A DNA stretch of 64,000 nucleotides from Alcanivorax sp. (GTDB lineage Bacteria; Pseudomonadota; Gammaproteobacteria; Pseudomonadales; Alcanivoracaceae). A program made the translations under genes and the position numbers. Location: contig NZ_PBSH01000006.1 in NCBI RefSeq assembly GCF_002726155.1, forward strand, positions 1 through 64,000. Reading direction: 5' to 3'. How positions within the stretch are numbered: the stretch's first letter is position 1; every line of letters begins with the position of its first letter. Under the pieces are notes generated by a model, which ran no database searches, was not told where the DNA came from, and worked only from the letters and a program-made list of their open reading frames with translations. Of this stretch, positions 17,609 through 27,587 are shown piece by piece.

Positions 17609-19771
17609 CTATATCACTTCCAGCCGGGCGTACTGGCTGACCAGCCACTTGGTGCCGGCGCCGTCGAAATTGATTTGCAGGCGCGCGTTCGGCCCCTGCC
17701 CTTCAAAGTGCAGGATAGTGCCCTCGCCAAACTTCGGGTGCAGCACCCGGGCGCCCAGGCTGATACCGTTGGATTCGGTTTCCCGAATCGGTTTGCTGGC
17801 GCCGCCCATGGGGCGACTGAAACCGGCACGGGCACGGATTTCTTCCATGGTATCGTCGGGAATTTCACGCAGGAAACGGCTGGGCGGGTTGTAGTTTTCG
17901 TTGCCATACAGGCGACGGCTTTCCGCATGAGTCAGGTACAGTTCGCGCATGGCACGGGTCACACCCACGTAACAAAGGCGACGCTCTTCCGCCAGTCGCC
18001 CCGGCTCCTCGCTGGACATCTTGTGCGGGAACAAGCCTTCTTCCATCCCCGTAATAAAGACCACCGGAAACTCCAGCCCCTTGGCCGAGTGCAGGGTCAT
18101 CATCTGCACCGCATCCTCATGGGCATCCGCCTGGCCCTCACCGGATTCCAGTGCCGCATGGTCCAGAAACGCAGTGAGGCTATCCAGCTCGGAATCTTCA
18201 TCCTCGTCACCAAATTCCCGGGTAGCGGAAAGTAGCTCGCGCAGGTTTTCCAGCCGCTGCTGGCCCTTCTCGCCCTTCTCCTTGCCGTGAAATTCCAGCA
18301 AGCCGCTGGCTTCGATCACGTGTTCGGTGGTTTGCGCCAGTGACAACCCATCGCACTGCTGCTCCAGCTGGGCAATCAGATTCAGAAATACGGCCAGAGC
18401 ATTGATGGCACGGGCAGTAAGCAACTGCTCACTTACTACTGCCTGGGCAGCCTCCCACAGGGATACGCTGCGCTGGCGCGCCACTTCACGTAAGGTTTCC
18501 AGGGTCTTGTTGCCGATGCCCCGGGTAGGCGTGTTTACCACTCGCTCAAAGGCCGCATCCGCATGGCGGTGGCTCAGCAGGCGTAGATAGGCCAGCGCGT
18601 TCTTGATTTCCACCCGCTCGAAGAAGCGTTGCCCCCCATAGATACGGTAGGGAATCCCCGCCTGCAGAAATGCCTCTTCCAGCACCCGCGACTGGGCGTT
18701 GGAGCGATACAGCACCGCCATTTCCCGCCGCGCGGTGCCTTCCTGAAACAGCTTGTCCATACGCCCGGCAATAAAGCGCGCTTCGTCCACTTCGTTGAAA
18801 CCAGAATAAAGACGAATCGGGTCGCCATCACCGCCATCGGTCCACAGCTCCTTGCCCAGCCGGTCGCTGTTATTACCGATCACCGCGTTGGCGGCTTTCA
18901 GGATGGTGCCCGTGGAGCGGTAATTCTGCTCCAGGCGAATGGTGCGGGTATCCGGGAAGTCGCGGCTGAATTTGTGGATATTCTCGATCTTGGCGCCACG
19001 CCAGCCATAAATGGACTGGTCATCGTCACCAACAATGGTGACCGCGTTATTTTCGTCCGCCAGCAACCGCAGCCAGGCGTACTGGATGCTGTTGGTATCC
19101 TGGAACTCGTCCACCAGAATATGCCGGAAGCGGCGCTGATAGTGGCCACGCAGGTTCTTGTTGTCACGGAACAGCTCCAGCACCCGCAGCAGCATTTCGT
19201 TGAAGTCCACCAGCCCGCCACGCTCGCAGGCCTCTTCGTAGGCGAAGTAGATCTTCTGCATGGTCAACGCGAACAAATCGCCGCTGGCATCCATATGCCG
19301 GGCGCGCAGCCCCTCGTCTTTCTGGCCATTGATGAACCAGGTGGCCTGACGGGCCGGCCAACGCTGCTCATCCAGCCCCAGCTCCTTGCTCACCCGCTTG
19401 ATCAGGCGAATCTGGTCGTCCGCATCAATGATCTGGAAGCCCTGGGGGAGCCCGGCCTCCTGCCAGTGAGCCCGCAGCAAGCGATGGGCAATGCCGTGGA
19501 AGGTGCCCACCCACATGCCATCGGCGGACATATCCAGCAGTTGCTCAATACGCCCGCGCATTTCCGCGGCGGCCTTGTTGGTAAAGGTCACCGCCAGAAT
19601 GCCGAAGGGCGAAGCCTGTTCGGTGGCGATCTGCCAGGCAATCCGGTGCACCAGCACCCGGGTTTTTCCCGAGCCGGCCCCGGCCAGCACCAGCAAATGT
19701 CGGTCATCGGCAGCCACCGCATCGCGCTGGGCCGGGTTCAAGCCATCAATAAGGGAAGTCACATCATCCAT
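17609..19771 (-). CDS. uvrD: DNA helicase II UvrD
   Basis: A superfamily 1 3'-5' helicase used in nucleotide excision and mismatch repair. With the ATG at 19771 (MDDVTSLIDGLNP) it has 720 residues, the same size as E. coli UvrD. Motifs: Walker A GAGSGKT at about 31-37, AVTFTNKAAAEM, VDEFQDTN, GDDDQSIYGWRGA, LEQNYRST, LMTLHSAKGLEF-type motif V (MMTLHSAKGLEF) and YVGVTRA. The C-terminal LGARVLHPKFGEGTIL tail is the Tudor-like UvrD ending that contacts RNA polymerase. The frame stays open to 20089 but upstream sequence is not UvrD-like. Confidence 0.97.
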   Translation of the reverse strand: MDDVTSLIDGLNPAQRDAVAADDRHLLVLAGAGSGKTRVLVHRIAWQIATEQASPFGILAVTFTNKAAAEMRGRIEQLLDMSADGMWVGTFHGIAHRLLRAHWQEAGLPQGFQIIDADDQIRLIKRVSKELGLDEQRWPARQATWFINGQKDEGLRARHMDASGDLFALTMQKIYFAYEEACERGGLVDFNEMLLRVLELFRDNKNLRGHYQRRFRHILVDEFQDTNSIQYAWLRLLADENNAVTIVGDDDQSIYGWRGAKIENIHKFSRDFPDTRTIRLEQNYRSTGTILKAANAVIGNNSDRLGKELWTDGGDGDPIRLYSGFNEVDEARFIAGRMDKLFQEGTARREMAVLYRSNAQSRVLEEAFLQAGIPYRIYGGQRFFERVEIKNALAYLRLLSHRHADAAFERVVNTPTRGIGNKTLETLREVARQRSVSLWEAAQAVVSEQLLTARAINALAVFLNLIAQLEQQCDGLSLAQTTEHVIEASGLLEFHGKEKGEKGQQRLENLRELLSATREFGDEDEDSELDSLTAFLDHAALESGEGQADAHEDAVQMMTLHSAKGLEFPVVFITGMEEGLFPHKMSSEEPGRLAEERRLCYVGVTRAMRELYLTHAESRRLYGNENYNPPSRFLREIPDDTMEEIRARAGFSRPMGGASKPIRETESNGISLGARVLHPKFGEGTILHFEGQGPNARLQINFDGAGTKWLVSQYARLEVI

Positions 19772-19967
19772 GGCGCGGAAGTTTAGCAGAATGTCTTCGC
19801 CTGTGATGCCCGCCTGCAAAGGCATTTTGCTCCTCCCTACCCGGCTTTCTCCCGCTTTCCCGCTTTCCTCCCAGTGCTTGATTCGAAAGTCGGTTTCCCT
19901 CGCCCCCAACCTGTGGGTAAACTGGAAAACAAAAACACTCGGCCCAGAGCCAGAGGAAGCATTCACG

Positions 19968-22847
19968 GTGTCTTCGCAGTCTCCATCATCCCAGCCAGTA
20001 CCACCGTTCAACGGTGTACTTAATGAACAGTGCCAATTGCTGCTAAGCGGCATTGCCGCCCTGTTGCTGCTGGAAAGTGCCGCCGCCATTACCCTGGTCT
20101 GGGCTTACTGGTTTACCCCGATTGCCCACCAGCCCCTGCTGATCTGGCTGGGTGTCATTGCGGCGGTCCAGATCGCTCGCCTGCTGATCCTGCCCTATTG
20201 TCGTCGCCGTCTTAATGCCCAGGAAACCATGCCGTTCTGCCGCCGCATGCTCTCCGGGCTGGCCCTGTCCACACCGTTGCTGATCGGTCTGGCTGGCTTC
20301 CTGTTCAACCCCCTGGAAACCCTGTTTTCACCGCAGATGCTGGGCGCGCAGCTGATTTGCGCCTGCCTGGGTCTGGGCCTGAGTGTCATGGCGCTGGCCG
20401 CCTACAGCAGCCATTTCCCCACCGTGTTCCTGTACCTGGTAATGCTGCTGGGCCCGGCCGTGGCCCGCCTGGCGGAGACCCAACAGAACCATCCGCTTTC
20501 CCTGGTTGTACTGATGTCACTGCTGGGGCTGTTCTTCCTGGTCGCCGCCCGCCGCATCAACCGCACCGGCCACCAGGCAATGATGCTGCAGGCCAGCAAC
20601 CGTTCCCTGATTGATTACCTGAACCGGGCCCGCAGCGATGCCGAAGCCCTGAACGAGAAACTCGCCCAGGAAATCTACGAGCGCAAGGAAGCCCGCCAGC
20701 GGCTGCAGGAAACCAACGAGCGGCTGGAAAGCATGGTGCAGGAACGCACCCAGGCGCTGGGTGAAACCAACTCGGCCCTTGCCGCCACCAGCGAACGGCT
20801 GGAACTGGCACTGGAAGCCAGCAATATTGGCCTGTGGGACTGGATGCTGGATACCGGGCGCAACTACCACACCAACTTCGACCGCCTGCTGGGTTACGAC
20901 AGCGCCTACTTCAAGAATTTCTTCGGCGACCTGGAAACCCTGGTCCACCCGGACGACCTGACCCGCATCCGCCGCGCCATGGTCGCGCACTTCAAGGGCG
21001 AAGACAGCCGCTACCATGCGGTCTACCGGCTGCGCCACGCGGACGGCAGCTGGCGCTGGATTGAGGATGAAGGCCGAGTGGTATCCCGCAGCCGCGATGG
21101 CCGCGCCACCCGCATGATCGGCACCCGCCGGGACATCACCGATGACCGCCAGGCCCAGGAACAGCAACGCCTGGCCGCCACCGTGTTCGAAAACGCCCCG
21201 GAAGGCATCTTTATCCTTGATCACGAGTTCCGCTTCCTCGCCGTTAACGCCCGCTTTGAACAGATCACCGGCTATTCCGAGTCCCTGGTCATTGGCCGCC
21301 GCATCCTGGAAGAAGAACAGACTCAGCCCAACCGCGACACCTACCTGAGCATTACCACAGCCCTGCAGGAAAGCGGCTTCTGGGAAGGGGAAATCAGCGA
21401 ACGCCGCCGCAACGGCGAGATCTTCCCCGAATGGTTGCAGATGAGCGCGGTCCGTGACGAGCAGAAACGGGTGATCCGCTATGTGGGAATGATGTCTGAC
21501 CTGACCACCCGCAAGGAAACCGAACAACAACTGCAGTTCCTGTCCAACTACGATCGCCTCACCGGCCTGGCCAACCGCACCCAGTTCCGTGAACACCTGC
21601 ACAAGTCGCTAACGCTGGCCCGCTTGAACCGGGAAAAAGTGGCCTTGCTGATGATCGACCTGGACCGCTTCAAGCCAATCAATGAATCCCTCGGCCATGA
21701 AATCGGCGACCGCCTGCTCAAGGCCGCCGCCGAACGTATTGCCCAACATGCTGGCGGCGAAGAAGCCCTGGCCCGGGTAGGCGGTGATGAATTTACCCTG
21801 CTGCTGGAGAATCACGGCGGCGAAGGCGGCATCAGCCAGCAGTGCCAGAAACTGATCAACGCCATGAAAAAGCCGTTCCTGATCGACGGCCACGAACTGC
21901 TGCTGGGCGCCAGCATTGGTATCAGCCTGTTCCCGGATACCGCCAAAGAAGCCCAGAGCATGATCAACCAGTCCGACATGGCGGTGTATCAGGCCAAGCG
22001 TAGCGGCGGCAATAATTTCCAGTTCTACCGCAGCAACATGCGCGTGGCGTCAGTGGAACAGTTGGCCCTGGAAACCAGCCTGCGCAAGGCCATCTTCAAG
22101 AACGAATTCGTGGTGTACTACCAGCCGAAAATGGAACTGGCCAGCAACCGCATCACCTCGGTAGAAGCCCTGGTGCGCTGGCAGCACCCCACCATGGGCC
22201 TGCTGCCGCCAGCGGATTTCATTCCCCTGGCCGAAGAAACCGGGCTGATTTCCGCCATCGGTGAGCTGGTACTGGAACGCTCCTGTCGCCAGGCCCACAA
22301 GTGGTACAAACAGGGGCTGGGCAATATCTGTGTATCGGTCAACCTGTCCGCTCACCAGTTCCGCAAAGGCAACGTGGCGGAAATCGTGGACCGGGTACTG
22401 TCCACCACCGAACTGCCCCCGCACCTGCTGGAACTGGAACTCACCGAAAGCCTGATCATGGAAGACATGGAGCAGAACATCGAACTGCTTCAGCAACTGC
22501 GCACCCGCGGCATTGAGCTGGCGCTGGATGACTTTGGCACCGGCTATTCGTCACTGAGCTACCTGAAGCGTTTCCCGGTAGACACCCTCAAGATCGATCG
22601 CTCCTTCATCATGGATCTGGACAAGAGCCCGGACGATGCCGCCATCACCCGCGCCATCATCGACATGGCCCACAGCCTGAAGATGAACGTGATCGCTGAA
22701 GGGGTGGAAACCGAAGACCACCTGAGTATCCTGCGCGATATGCATTGCGACAGCATCCAGGGCTTCCTGCTCAGCCGCCCGGTACCGGAAAACGAGCTGC
22801 TGGAATTGCTGCACACCCAGGCGTACAGGAAAGCAATTGATAATTAA
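19968..22847 (+). CDS. Membrane PAS-GGDEF-EAL cyclic-di-GMP enzyme
   Basis: A 959-residue signalling protein: several membrane helices in the first 200 residues, a coiled-coil linker (about 200-255), two PAS domains (about 260-385 and 390-510), a GGDEF domain with intact GGDEF at 605-609 and an EAL domain with intact EAL at 733-735. EAL catalytic residues are kept (NLSAHQF, ELTES, DDFGTGYSS, KIDRSF, EGVET). There is no RxxD inhibitory site before GGDEF. It could make and degrade c-di-GMP, or use GGDEF as a GTP-sensing part. GTG at 19968 has AGAGGAA upstream; the frame opens to 19491 over uvrD but lacks homology there. Confidence 0.9.
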   Translation: MSSQSPSSQPVPPFNGVLNEQCQLLLSGIAALLLLESAAAITLVWAYWFTPIAHQPLLIWLGVIAAVQIARLLILPYCRRRLNAQETMPFCRRMLSGLALSTPLLIGLAGFLFNPLETLFSPQMLGAQLICACLGLGLSVMALAAYSSHFPTVFLYLVMLLGPAVARLAETQQNHPLSLVVLMSLLGLFFLVAARRINRTGHQAMMLQASNRSLIDYLNRARSDAEALNEKLAQEIYERKEARQRLQETNERLESMVQERTQALGETNSALAATSERLELALEASNIGLWDWMLDTGRNYHTNFDRLLGYDSAYFKNFFGDLETLVHPDDLTRIRRAMVAHFKGEDSRYHAVYRLRHADGSWRWIEDEGRVVSRSRDGRATRMIGTRRDITDDRQAQEQQRLAATVFENAPEGIFILDHEFRFLAVNARFEQITGYSESLVIGRRILEEEQTQPNRDTYLSITTALQESGFWEGEISERRRNGEIFPEWLQMSAVRDEQKRVIRYVGMMSDLTTRKETEQQLQFLSNYDRLTGLANRTQFREHLHKSLTLARLNREKVALLMIDLDRFKPINESLGHEIGDRLLKAAAERIAQHAGGEEALARVGGDEFTLLLENHGGEGGISQQCQKLINAMKKPFLIDGHELLLGASIGISLFPDTAKEAQSMINQSDMAVYQAKRSGGNNFQFYRSNMRVASVEQLALETSLRKAIFKNEFVVYYQPKMELASNRITSVEALVRWQHPTMGLLPPADFIPLAEETGLISAIGELVLERSCRQAHKWYKQGLGNICVSVNLSAHQFRKGNVAEIVDRVLSTTELPPHLLELELTESLIMEDMEQNIELLQQLRTRGIELALDDFGTGYSSLSYLKRFPVDTLKIDRSFIMDLDKSPDDAAITRAIIDMAHSLKMNVIAEGVETEDHLSILRDMHCDSIQGFLLSRPVPENELLELLHTQAYRKAIDN

Positions 22848-22994
22848 TAGTTAGTAATGAATAACGCGCGGGACAACATTGGCTGCCCCTGTAAACGCAA
22901 GAGGCCGCGCCCTGACTTTGGACGCGGCCTCTTGCGTTTGAGAAACCCGCAGCGCAAGCACGCGAGTTATTCATTATTCATTATTCATTATTAA
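22837..22994. repeat. AT-rich inverted heptamer arrays (class C) around a terminator, locus 3
   Basis: Left units TTGATAA, TTAATAG, TTAGTAA, TGAATAA (22837-22864) overlap the end and stop of the GGDEF-EAL gene. Right units are three exact TTATTCA copies and TTATTAA (22967-22994), the inverse of the left arm, overlapping the end of the next gene. Between them is the terminator at 22893-22939. Confidence 0.65.
22893..22939. terminator. Long bidirectional terminator hairpin
   Basis: A perfect 17-bp stem (AAACGCAAGAGGCCGCG with its inverse, 22893-22909 and 22923-22939) and a 13-base loop between two convergent genes. The A/T ends of the stem can give a short U run on either strand. Confidence 0.85.
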
Positions 22995-23974
22995 CTAAGC
23001 ATCTCCAGCGTCTGCTCCGCCTGAAAATACCCCGCCAGATGCCGGCGCAGCCACGCCTCCAGCAAGCCTTCGCTCTGTAGCTTGGCCATCACCGGAGGCA
23101 GGAAACGGCGGGCATCATCGAGCATCAATTCACGGGTGACACCCAGCTCATCGAGCAGGCCGGTGAGGCTGGTGTCGCCATATTTATCGAAAAACGCGTG
23201 TACCCCGGATTCCAGCATGGCGTTGAAGTAATCCGTGTGCCGCAGCTCGCGCCAGTACTCGAACACGATCACGAACAGCTCCTGAATATCCTCGCTGCTC
23301 ACCAGCTCTTTCAGGTCCGCCACCGGGCGCTGACTGAAATCCTGCCAGGCCACTTGCACCAGCGCCCGCAGCTCTTCCAGATTGTCATCGCGGTACAGAT
23401 AAGGATCGCTTAACAGTTGTTCCGTACGACGCAACAACCACTCCTGCAGGCGCGCCTCCAGGCTGGCCAGCCAGCGTTCCGGCAGGCGCTTGCCCAGCTG
23501 GCTGCGCAAGGGGGCCGGCAAGCCCTGGTGCAGCAAGGTCTTGAGCCCCAACTGGGCGCCCCCAGCCAACAGCGCCAACAACACCGGGTTACGGCCCAAC
23601 CAGGCCATTCCCTGGCGGGACAGGGGAATCTCCAGGACTTTATCCAGCAACGCCATCACCACGCCTTCATCGACCACCTCTTCCACGGTGCGCTCGCTCT
23701 GAATGGCGTGGTCATAAAACTGCTCCACCATGTCACCCACCAGTTCGGGGATAGCGCCGCTGATATCCATCTGCACCGCATATTTCTGGGCCGTGGCAAA
23801 CACTTGATCAGCCTGCACCCACTGGTTCAGCGAATAAGCCGCCGCCTTGTCCAGCACGAAATCCAGCTCCTCAACAATCAAGGCATCCAACTGGGCCGGC
23901 GCAAGGCGCGCCAGCAGGTAATCAACCAATCCATCCAGTAAACGATCTGCGACTTCCTGTTTCTTTTGCGCCAT
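22991..23974 (-). CDS. Hypothetical helical protein
   Basis: I do not recognise this protein of about 327 residues. It is rich in Leu, Ala, Glu and Arg, looks almost wholly helical, and has one moderately hydrophobic stretch (WLGRNPVLLALLAGGAQLG) that could be a membrane or buried helix. There is no signal peptide. I prefer the ATG at 23974, preceded by CGGGAA; ATG 23983 and TTG 24013 are in frame. It is divergent from the metal-dependent hydrolase gene 87 bp away and may share its promoter region. Confidence 0.7.
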   Translation of the reverse strand: MAQKKQEVADRLLDGLVDYLLARLAPAQLDALIVEELDFVLDKAAAYSLNQWVQADQVFATAQKYAVQMDISGAIPELVGDMVEQFYDHAIQSERTVEEVVDEGVVMALLDKVLEIPLSRQGMAWLGRNPVLLALLAGGAQLGLKTLLHQGLPAPLRSQLGKRLPERWLASLEARLQEWLLRRTEQLLSDPYLYRDDNLEELRALVQVAWQDFSQRPVADLKELVSSEDIQELFVIVFEYWRELRHTDYFNAMLESGVHAFFDKYGDTSLTGLLDELGVTRELMLDDARRFLPPVMAKLQSEGLLEAWLRRHLAGYFQAEQTLEMLS

Positions 23975-24061
23975 TTTTTGCATTTCCCGAAGAAAAAGTT
24001 CTTGATGCGACAAGGCACCATTGTATCATTGCTCGATGTCACAGTTACGGAGGCGCGCATA

Positions 24062-24907
24062 ATGGCGATCTCGATTCTTCCCATCCGCCGCAACCTGAAA
24101 TTCAACCTGAACCCGGCCAAAGCACTGACCTGGCATCGGGACGGCCTGAATGTCAGCCAGTTCCTCAACACCATGAGCCTGTTTTTTCCGGTGGGTGAAC
24201 GCTTCTTTATCGACAGCGTCCGTTACTATCGTGACCAGATTACCGACCCGGAGCTGAAAAAGGCAGTGACCGCCTTTATCGGGCAGGAAGCCATGCACGG
24301 CCGCGAGCACGAAGAATACAACGACTTCGTCGCCCAGGCCGGCATTCCCCTGCATGCCCAGGAGGCCTTTGTGGCCAAGCTGCTCGACACTCTCCAGCAG
24401 CGCAGCCCGAAATCCTTTCAGCTGGCGGCGACTGTAGCACTGGAACACCTGACCGCCATTCTCGGCGGCGGTTTGCTGGACCTGCCAGAGCTGATGGACG
24501 GCTCCGATGAAGGCTACAAGGCGATCTGGAACTGGCACGCCCTGGAAGAAACCGAGCATAAAGCCGTGGCCTTCGACGTGTACCGTACCGTCATCGGCGG
24601 CGACAGCAACCTGGGGGCCTACGCCCTGCGCAGCAGCACACTGGTGCTGGCCACCGGCGTTTTCTTTGCCCTGTTTATCCCTTTCTACCTGCACAACGTG
24701 CGGATCAAGGGCGGCCTCACCGACCTGAAAGGCTGGCGCGCCGTGGCCAAACACACCTGGGGCCGCAAAGGGATTTTCCTGAATATCACCAAACCCTGGT
24801 TCGACTGGTTCAAACCCGGCTTCCATCCCTGGGATCACGACAACCGCGAACAGCTGGAAAACTTCGAGGCCCTACTCGGCGACCTCCTCAACGAGGAAGC
24901 CGCCTAA
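24062..24907 (+). CDS. Predicted metal-dependent hydrolase (PF10118-like)
   Basis: A 281-residue protein matching the predicted metal-dependent hydrolase family, which has a ferritin-like di-iron pattern. Likely metal ligands are in IGQEAMHGREHEEY (about 74-87), ALEHLTAI and HALEETEHKAVAFD. A hydrophobic segment (LVLATGVFFALFIPFYL) suggests membrane attachment. The ATG at 24062 follows GGAGG. The reaction is not established. A strong terminator follows. Confidence 0.8.
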   Translation: MAISILPIRRNLKFNLNPAKALTWHRDGLNVSQFLNTMSLFFPVGERFFIDSVRYYRDQITDPELKKAVTAFIGQEAMHGREHEEYNDFVAQAGIPLHAQEAFVAKLLDTLQQRSPKSFQLAATVALEHLTAILGGGLLDLPELMDGSDEGYKAIWNWHALEETEHKAVAFDVYRTVIGGDSNLGAYALRSSTLVLATGVFFALFIPFYLHNVRIKGGLTDLKGWRAVAKHTWGRKGIFLNITKPWFDWFKPGFHPWDHDNREQLENFEALLGDLLNEEAA

Positions 24908-24950
24908 CCGTTTTTCATTCACCGAGCTCTCCCTTTTCCGGTGACTTCCA

Positions 24951-24981
24951 GGGTCGGCACTTTGTGCCGGCCCTTTTTTTT
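24951..24981 (+). terminator. Rho-independent terminator
   Basis: Stem GGGTCGGCAC / GTGCCGGCCC (24951-24960 and 24964-24973, one G-T pair), loop TTT, then eight T. It ends the metal-dependent hydrolase transcript. Confidence 0.92.
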
Positions 24982-24996
24982 GCCGCGCTGCGGCCG

Positions 24997-25024
24997 CAGC
25001 ACGCTTCACGCAGCATGCAACACG
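24997..25024. repeat. Heptamer array (class A), locus 4
   Basis: Four consecutive 7-bp units: CAGCACG, CTTCACG, CAGCATG, CAACACG. CTTCACG followed by a CAACACG-like unit recurs at 30109 and 31161. I see no inverted partner arm nearby. Confidence 0.55.
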
Positions 25025-25057
25025 CTGGCAAACCTGCCGAGATCGGGTCTCGTAACG

Positions 25058-25085
25058 AAAAAGCGCCCGCTTTTGCAGGCGCTTT
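25058..25085 (-). terminator. Rho-independent terminator of the mechanosensitive channel gene
   Basis: Stem AAAGCGCC / GGCGCTTT (25060-25067 and 25078-25085); on the minus strand it ends in five T (25062-25058). It lies 20 bp past the channel stop codon. Confidence 0.85.
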
Positions 25086-25104
25086 GTGCATGAACCGCCA
25101 GCGG

Positions 25105-27405
25105 TTACCCGTTACTGCCATTCTGGGTGGACACCACTCGATCATCCGCCAGGCGGATGTTCCCCGCCGGCGCATTGCCATCCCGGTCCTCGCCGAAGTA
25201 CAGGGTGGTATGCGGGAACGGAATCTCGATACCCGCCTTGTCGAAGTAGATCTTCACCAGCCGGTTGAAGGCACGCCCCACTGCCCACTGATTACCCGGC
25301 GTGGTCTTGATCACCACACGGATATTCACCGAACTGTCCGCCAGGGCCGTGACGCCAGCCACCGTCATCGGCGCCAGGATATTATCCTTGTGTTCGCCTT
25401 CCTTGAGCGCCTCAAAGGCGGCCTCGAGCTGGACAATGGCATCGTCGATGCTTTCCCGGTAGCCAATGCCGTATTCGCCCACATGGTTGCCGTATTCACG
25501 GGTGTAATTGGATACCGCATCCACCGAGGAAAACGGCACAATGTGATACGTACCGTACAAGTCACGCAGTGCCACCGAGCGGATACCCACCCGCTCCACG
25601 GTGCCGGAATTGGCACCAACACCGACGAAATCCCCGGTATTCATGGCATTTTCCAGCTGAATAAACACCCCGGTAATCACATCTTGCACCAGCTTCTGGG
25701 CACCGAAACCAATGGCCAGACCCAGCACCCCGGCACCGGCAATCAGCGGGCCGATATCCACACCCACTTCCGAGAGCACGATCATCACCGTCATGATAAT
25801 AATGGTGATCGCCAGGCTGGTATGAAACAGCCCCAACAGGGTTTCGCCCCGCGCCGCCTGGGCGGGCGTACTGGTTTCTCCGGGGCTGAATTTATGCTCG
25901 ACCAGGCTGGCCAGGGCAATCCAGACCGCCGCCGCCAGCGCCAGAATCAGCAAGATATCAATCAGCGCAGAAACGGTTTGCGCACCGGCGGTGGTGGCGT
26001 ACCAGGCGGCCAGGTCATACAGCTCCCAGGCGTCCAGTGACAGCACCACTACCAAGGCCAGAATCAGGCCCCGGATGATTTTCAGGCCGGTGGGCACATA
26101 GGTGTTCACCCGCGCCTGAAGGCGGGGCATGCTGGCATTGAGCCGTTCCGGCAACTGGATCTCTTTGCCAATCATCTGTCCCAGGGCCACCGACACCAGC
26201 AAGCCCAGCCCCACATAAATCAGGGTCTCAAGCGTCGCCAACGCCACGAAAGGCAACGCCGTTTCCGGGTTCAGCACAGTGACGGTAAACACCAGCAACG
26301 CGTAGGCCAGCGCCAGCCAGTGCCAGGTCCGCGCCAGCACCAGCAACAGCAGGCGTATCGGCCCGGATCCGGTATTCGCCCGGTGGGTCAGGGCCTCACG
26401 CAGCACCAGGCGTTTGCGCCAGATCACCGCGGCCGCATACACCAGCGCCACCAGCATGATCACGGTCCCGGCGGCACTGCCCAGGGAAGGAGACACATTG
26501 AAGTTCAGCACCGGCACCAGCACCAGCAGGCCGTAGCCAATCAACCCGGCTTCGCGGGCCAGAAACCGGTTACAGAAGCGCGCCTGCTCTGCTGCCACCG
26601 GCAGCAATCGCAAACCCTCGTAGCGGGAAGAAAAAAACATACGCAGGCCCGCCTTGGCCAGCTCCACCAGCAGGAAGGCATTCAGGAACAGCGCCAAGCG
26701 GGTGGCATCTGCGCCCAGCTGCTCGGTGAGCAATGGCGCCACGAACGTGCCAGCCAGATAGGCCAGCGCCACCACGATGATATCCAGCAGCGCCGCGACT
26801 GCCACGGCCACCATGGTGCGCAGGATCGCCACTTTCTCTGAACCGGCCCGGGCCCAGACACTGAGACGGGCAAACACAGAGCCCACCACCGCACGCAGCA
26901 CCCAGAACACCACAAACGTGACGGCCACCAGAATCACCAGATTCAGCAAAGCCGCAATGACGGTTTTCATCTCCACTGGCGCCGCCGTCGCCTCGCTGGC
27001 CACGGCATCGCCGCCAAACCAGCCCGACACCAACACGCCCAGCGCCGCAAATTGCCGGCCCATATCACCGGCCAGGTTGCCGGTGGCCGCCGCCATGCGA
27101 CGCGCCATGGATACCTGCCCGGCGGTCTGGCCACTGGGGGCCTGCGCAGCAATCTCCGCTGCCGGCACTTCGCTTTCCAGGCCCAGCGACTCTGTCTGGG
27201 AAGACGCGTGCACGCCACGCAACTGATCGATCAACACCTTGCGGCTGGCATCATTTTCCAGCAGATCCGCCAGCTCTGCGTATTCACCGGGCTGTCCCAC
27301 CACAGGCTGAGCAGACGCTTCAGCGTGGGCCGCAGCCGTAAAGAGCATGAGCACAACAGCCATCAGGGCTGTCAGGTAACGAAAGGTCTGGGTTTGATGG
27401 CGCAA
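25105..27405 (-). CDS. YbiO-like mechanosensitive channel (MscS family)
   Basis: A 766-residue inner-membrane channel expected to open on hypo-osmotic shock. It has a signal peptide ending near AHA, a periplasmic region of about 120 residues, about ten membrane helices and a C-terminal MscS domain. The pore-lining helix reads GPLIAGAGVLGLAIGFGAQKLVQDVITGVFI-type sequence (key stretch GAGVLGLAIGFGAQ), followed by the beta domain with IPFPHTTLYF. Size and layout fit E. coli YbiO (741 residues). I set the start at TTG 27405, with AAGGAG 6 bp upstream; the frame reaches 27438 but lacks a ribosome site. Confidence 0.87.
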   Translation of the reverse strand: MRHQTQTFRYLTALMAVVLMLFTAAAHAEASAQPVVGQPGEYAELADLLENDASRKVLIDQLRGVHASSQTESLGLESEVPAAEIAAQAPSGQTAGQVSMARRMAAATGNLAGDMGRQFAALGVLVSGWFGGDAVASEATAAPVEMKTVIAALLNLVILVAVTFVVFWVLRAVVGSVFARLSVWARAGSEKVAILRTMVAVAVAALLDIIVVALAYLAGTFVAPLLTEQLGADATRLALFLNAFLLVELAKAGLRMFFSSRYEGLRLLPVAAEQARFCNRFLAREAGLIGYGLLVLVPVLNFNVSPSLGSAAGTVIMLVALVYAAAVIWRKRLVLREALTHRANTGSGPIRLLLLVLARTWHWLALAYALLVFTVTVLNPETALPFVALATLETLIYVGLGLLVSVALGQMIGKEIQLPERLNASMPRLQARVNTYVPTGLKIIRGLILALVVVLSLDAWELYDLAAWYATTAGAQTVSALIDILLILALAAAVWIALASLVEHKFSPGETSTPAQAARGETLLGLFHTSLAITIIIMTVMIVLSEVGVDIGPLIAGAGVLGLAIGFGAQKLVQDVITGVFIQLENAMNTGDFVGVGANSGTVERVGIRSVALRDLYGTYHIVPFSSVDAVSNYTREYGNHVGEYGIGYRESIDDAIVQLEAAFEALKEGEHKDNILAPMTVAGVTALADSSVNIRVVIKTTPGNQWAVGRAFNRLVKIYFDKAGIEIPFPHTTLYFGEDRDGNAPAGNIRLADDRVVSTQNGSNG

Positions 27406-27587
27406 ACTGATCTCCTTATCCCGGCCATCGCCGGGCAAAACGCAGGATTTGAAGCTTATTCAGGCGCCCACCCTAACAATTCACACACCCTGAAATGTGA
27501 AAATTGCGCGAAGATTGCGGCAAAGCGCGATCCCGTTTTTGCCCCCGCAATTGGCCCTGGGGAGTCATCACCCGGGTAACAATGCCA

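Noticed and set aside
19491..19967. N-terminal extension of the GGDEF-EAL protein over the uvrD gene
   Set aside because: The sequence is Ser/Arg/Pro rich shadow of uvrD; a GTG with a good ribosome site at 19968 gives a normal N terminus.
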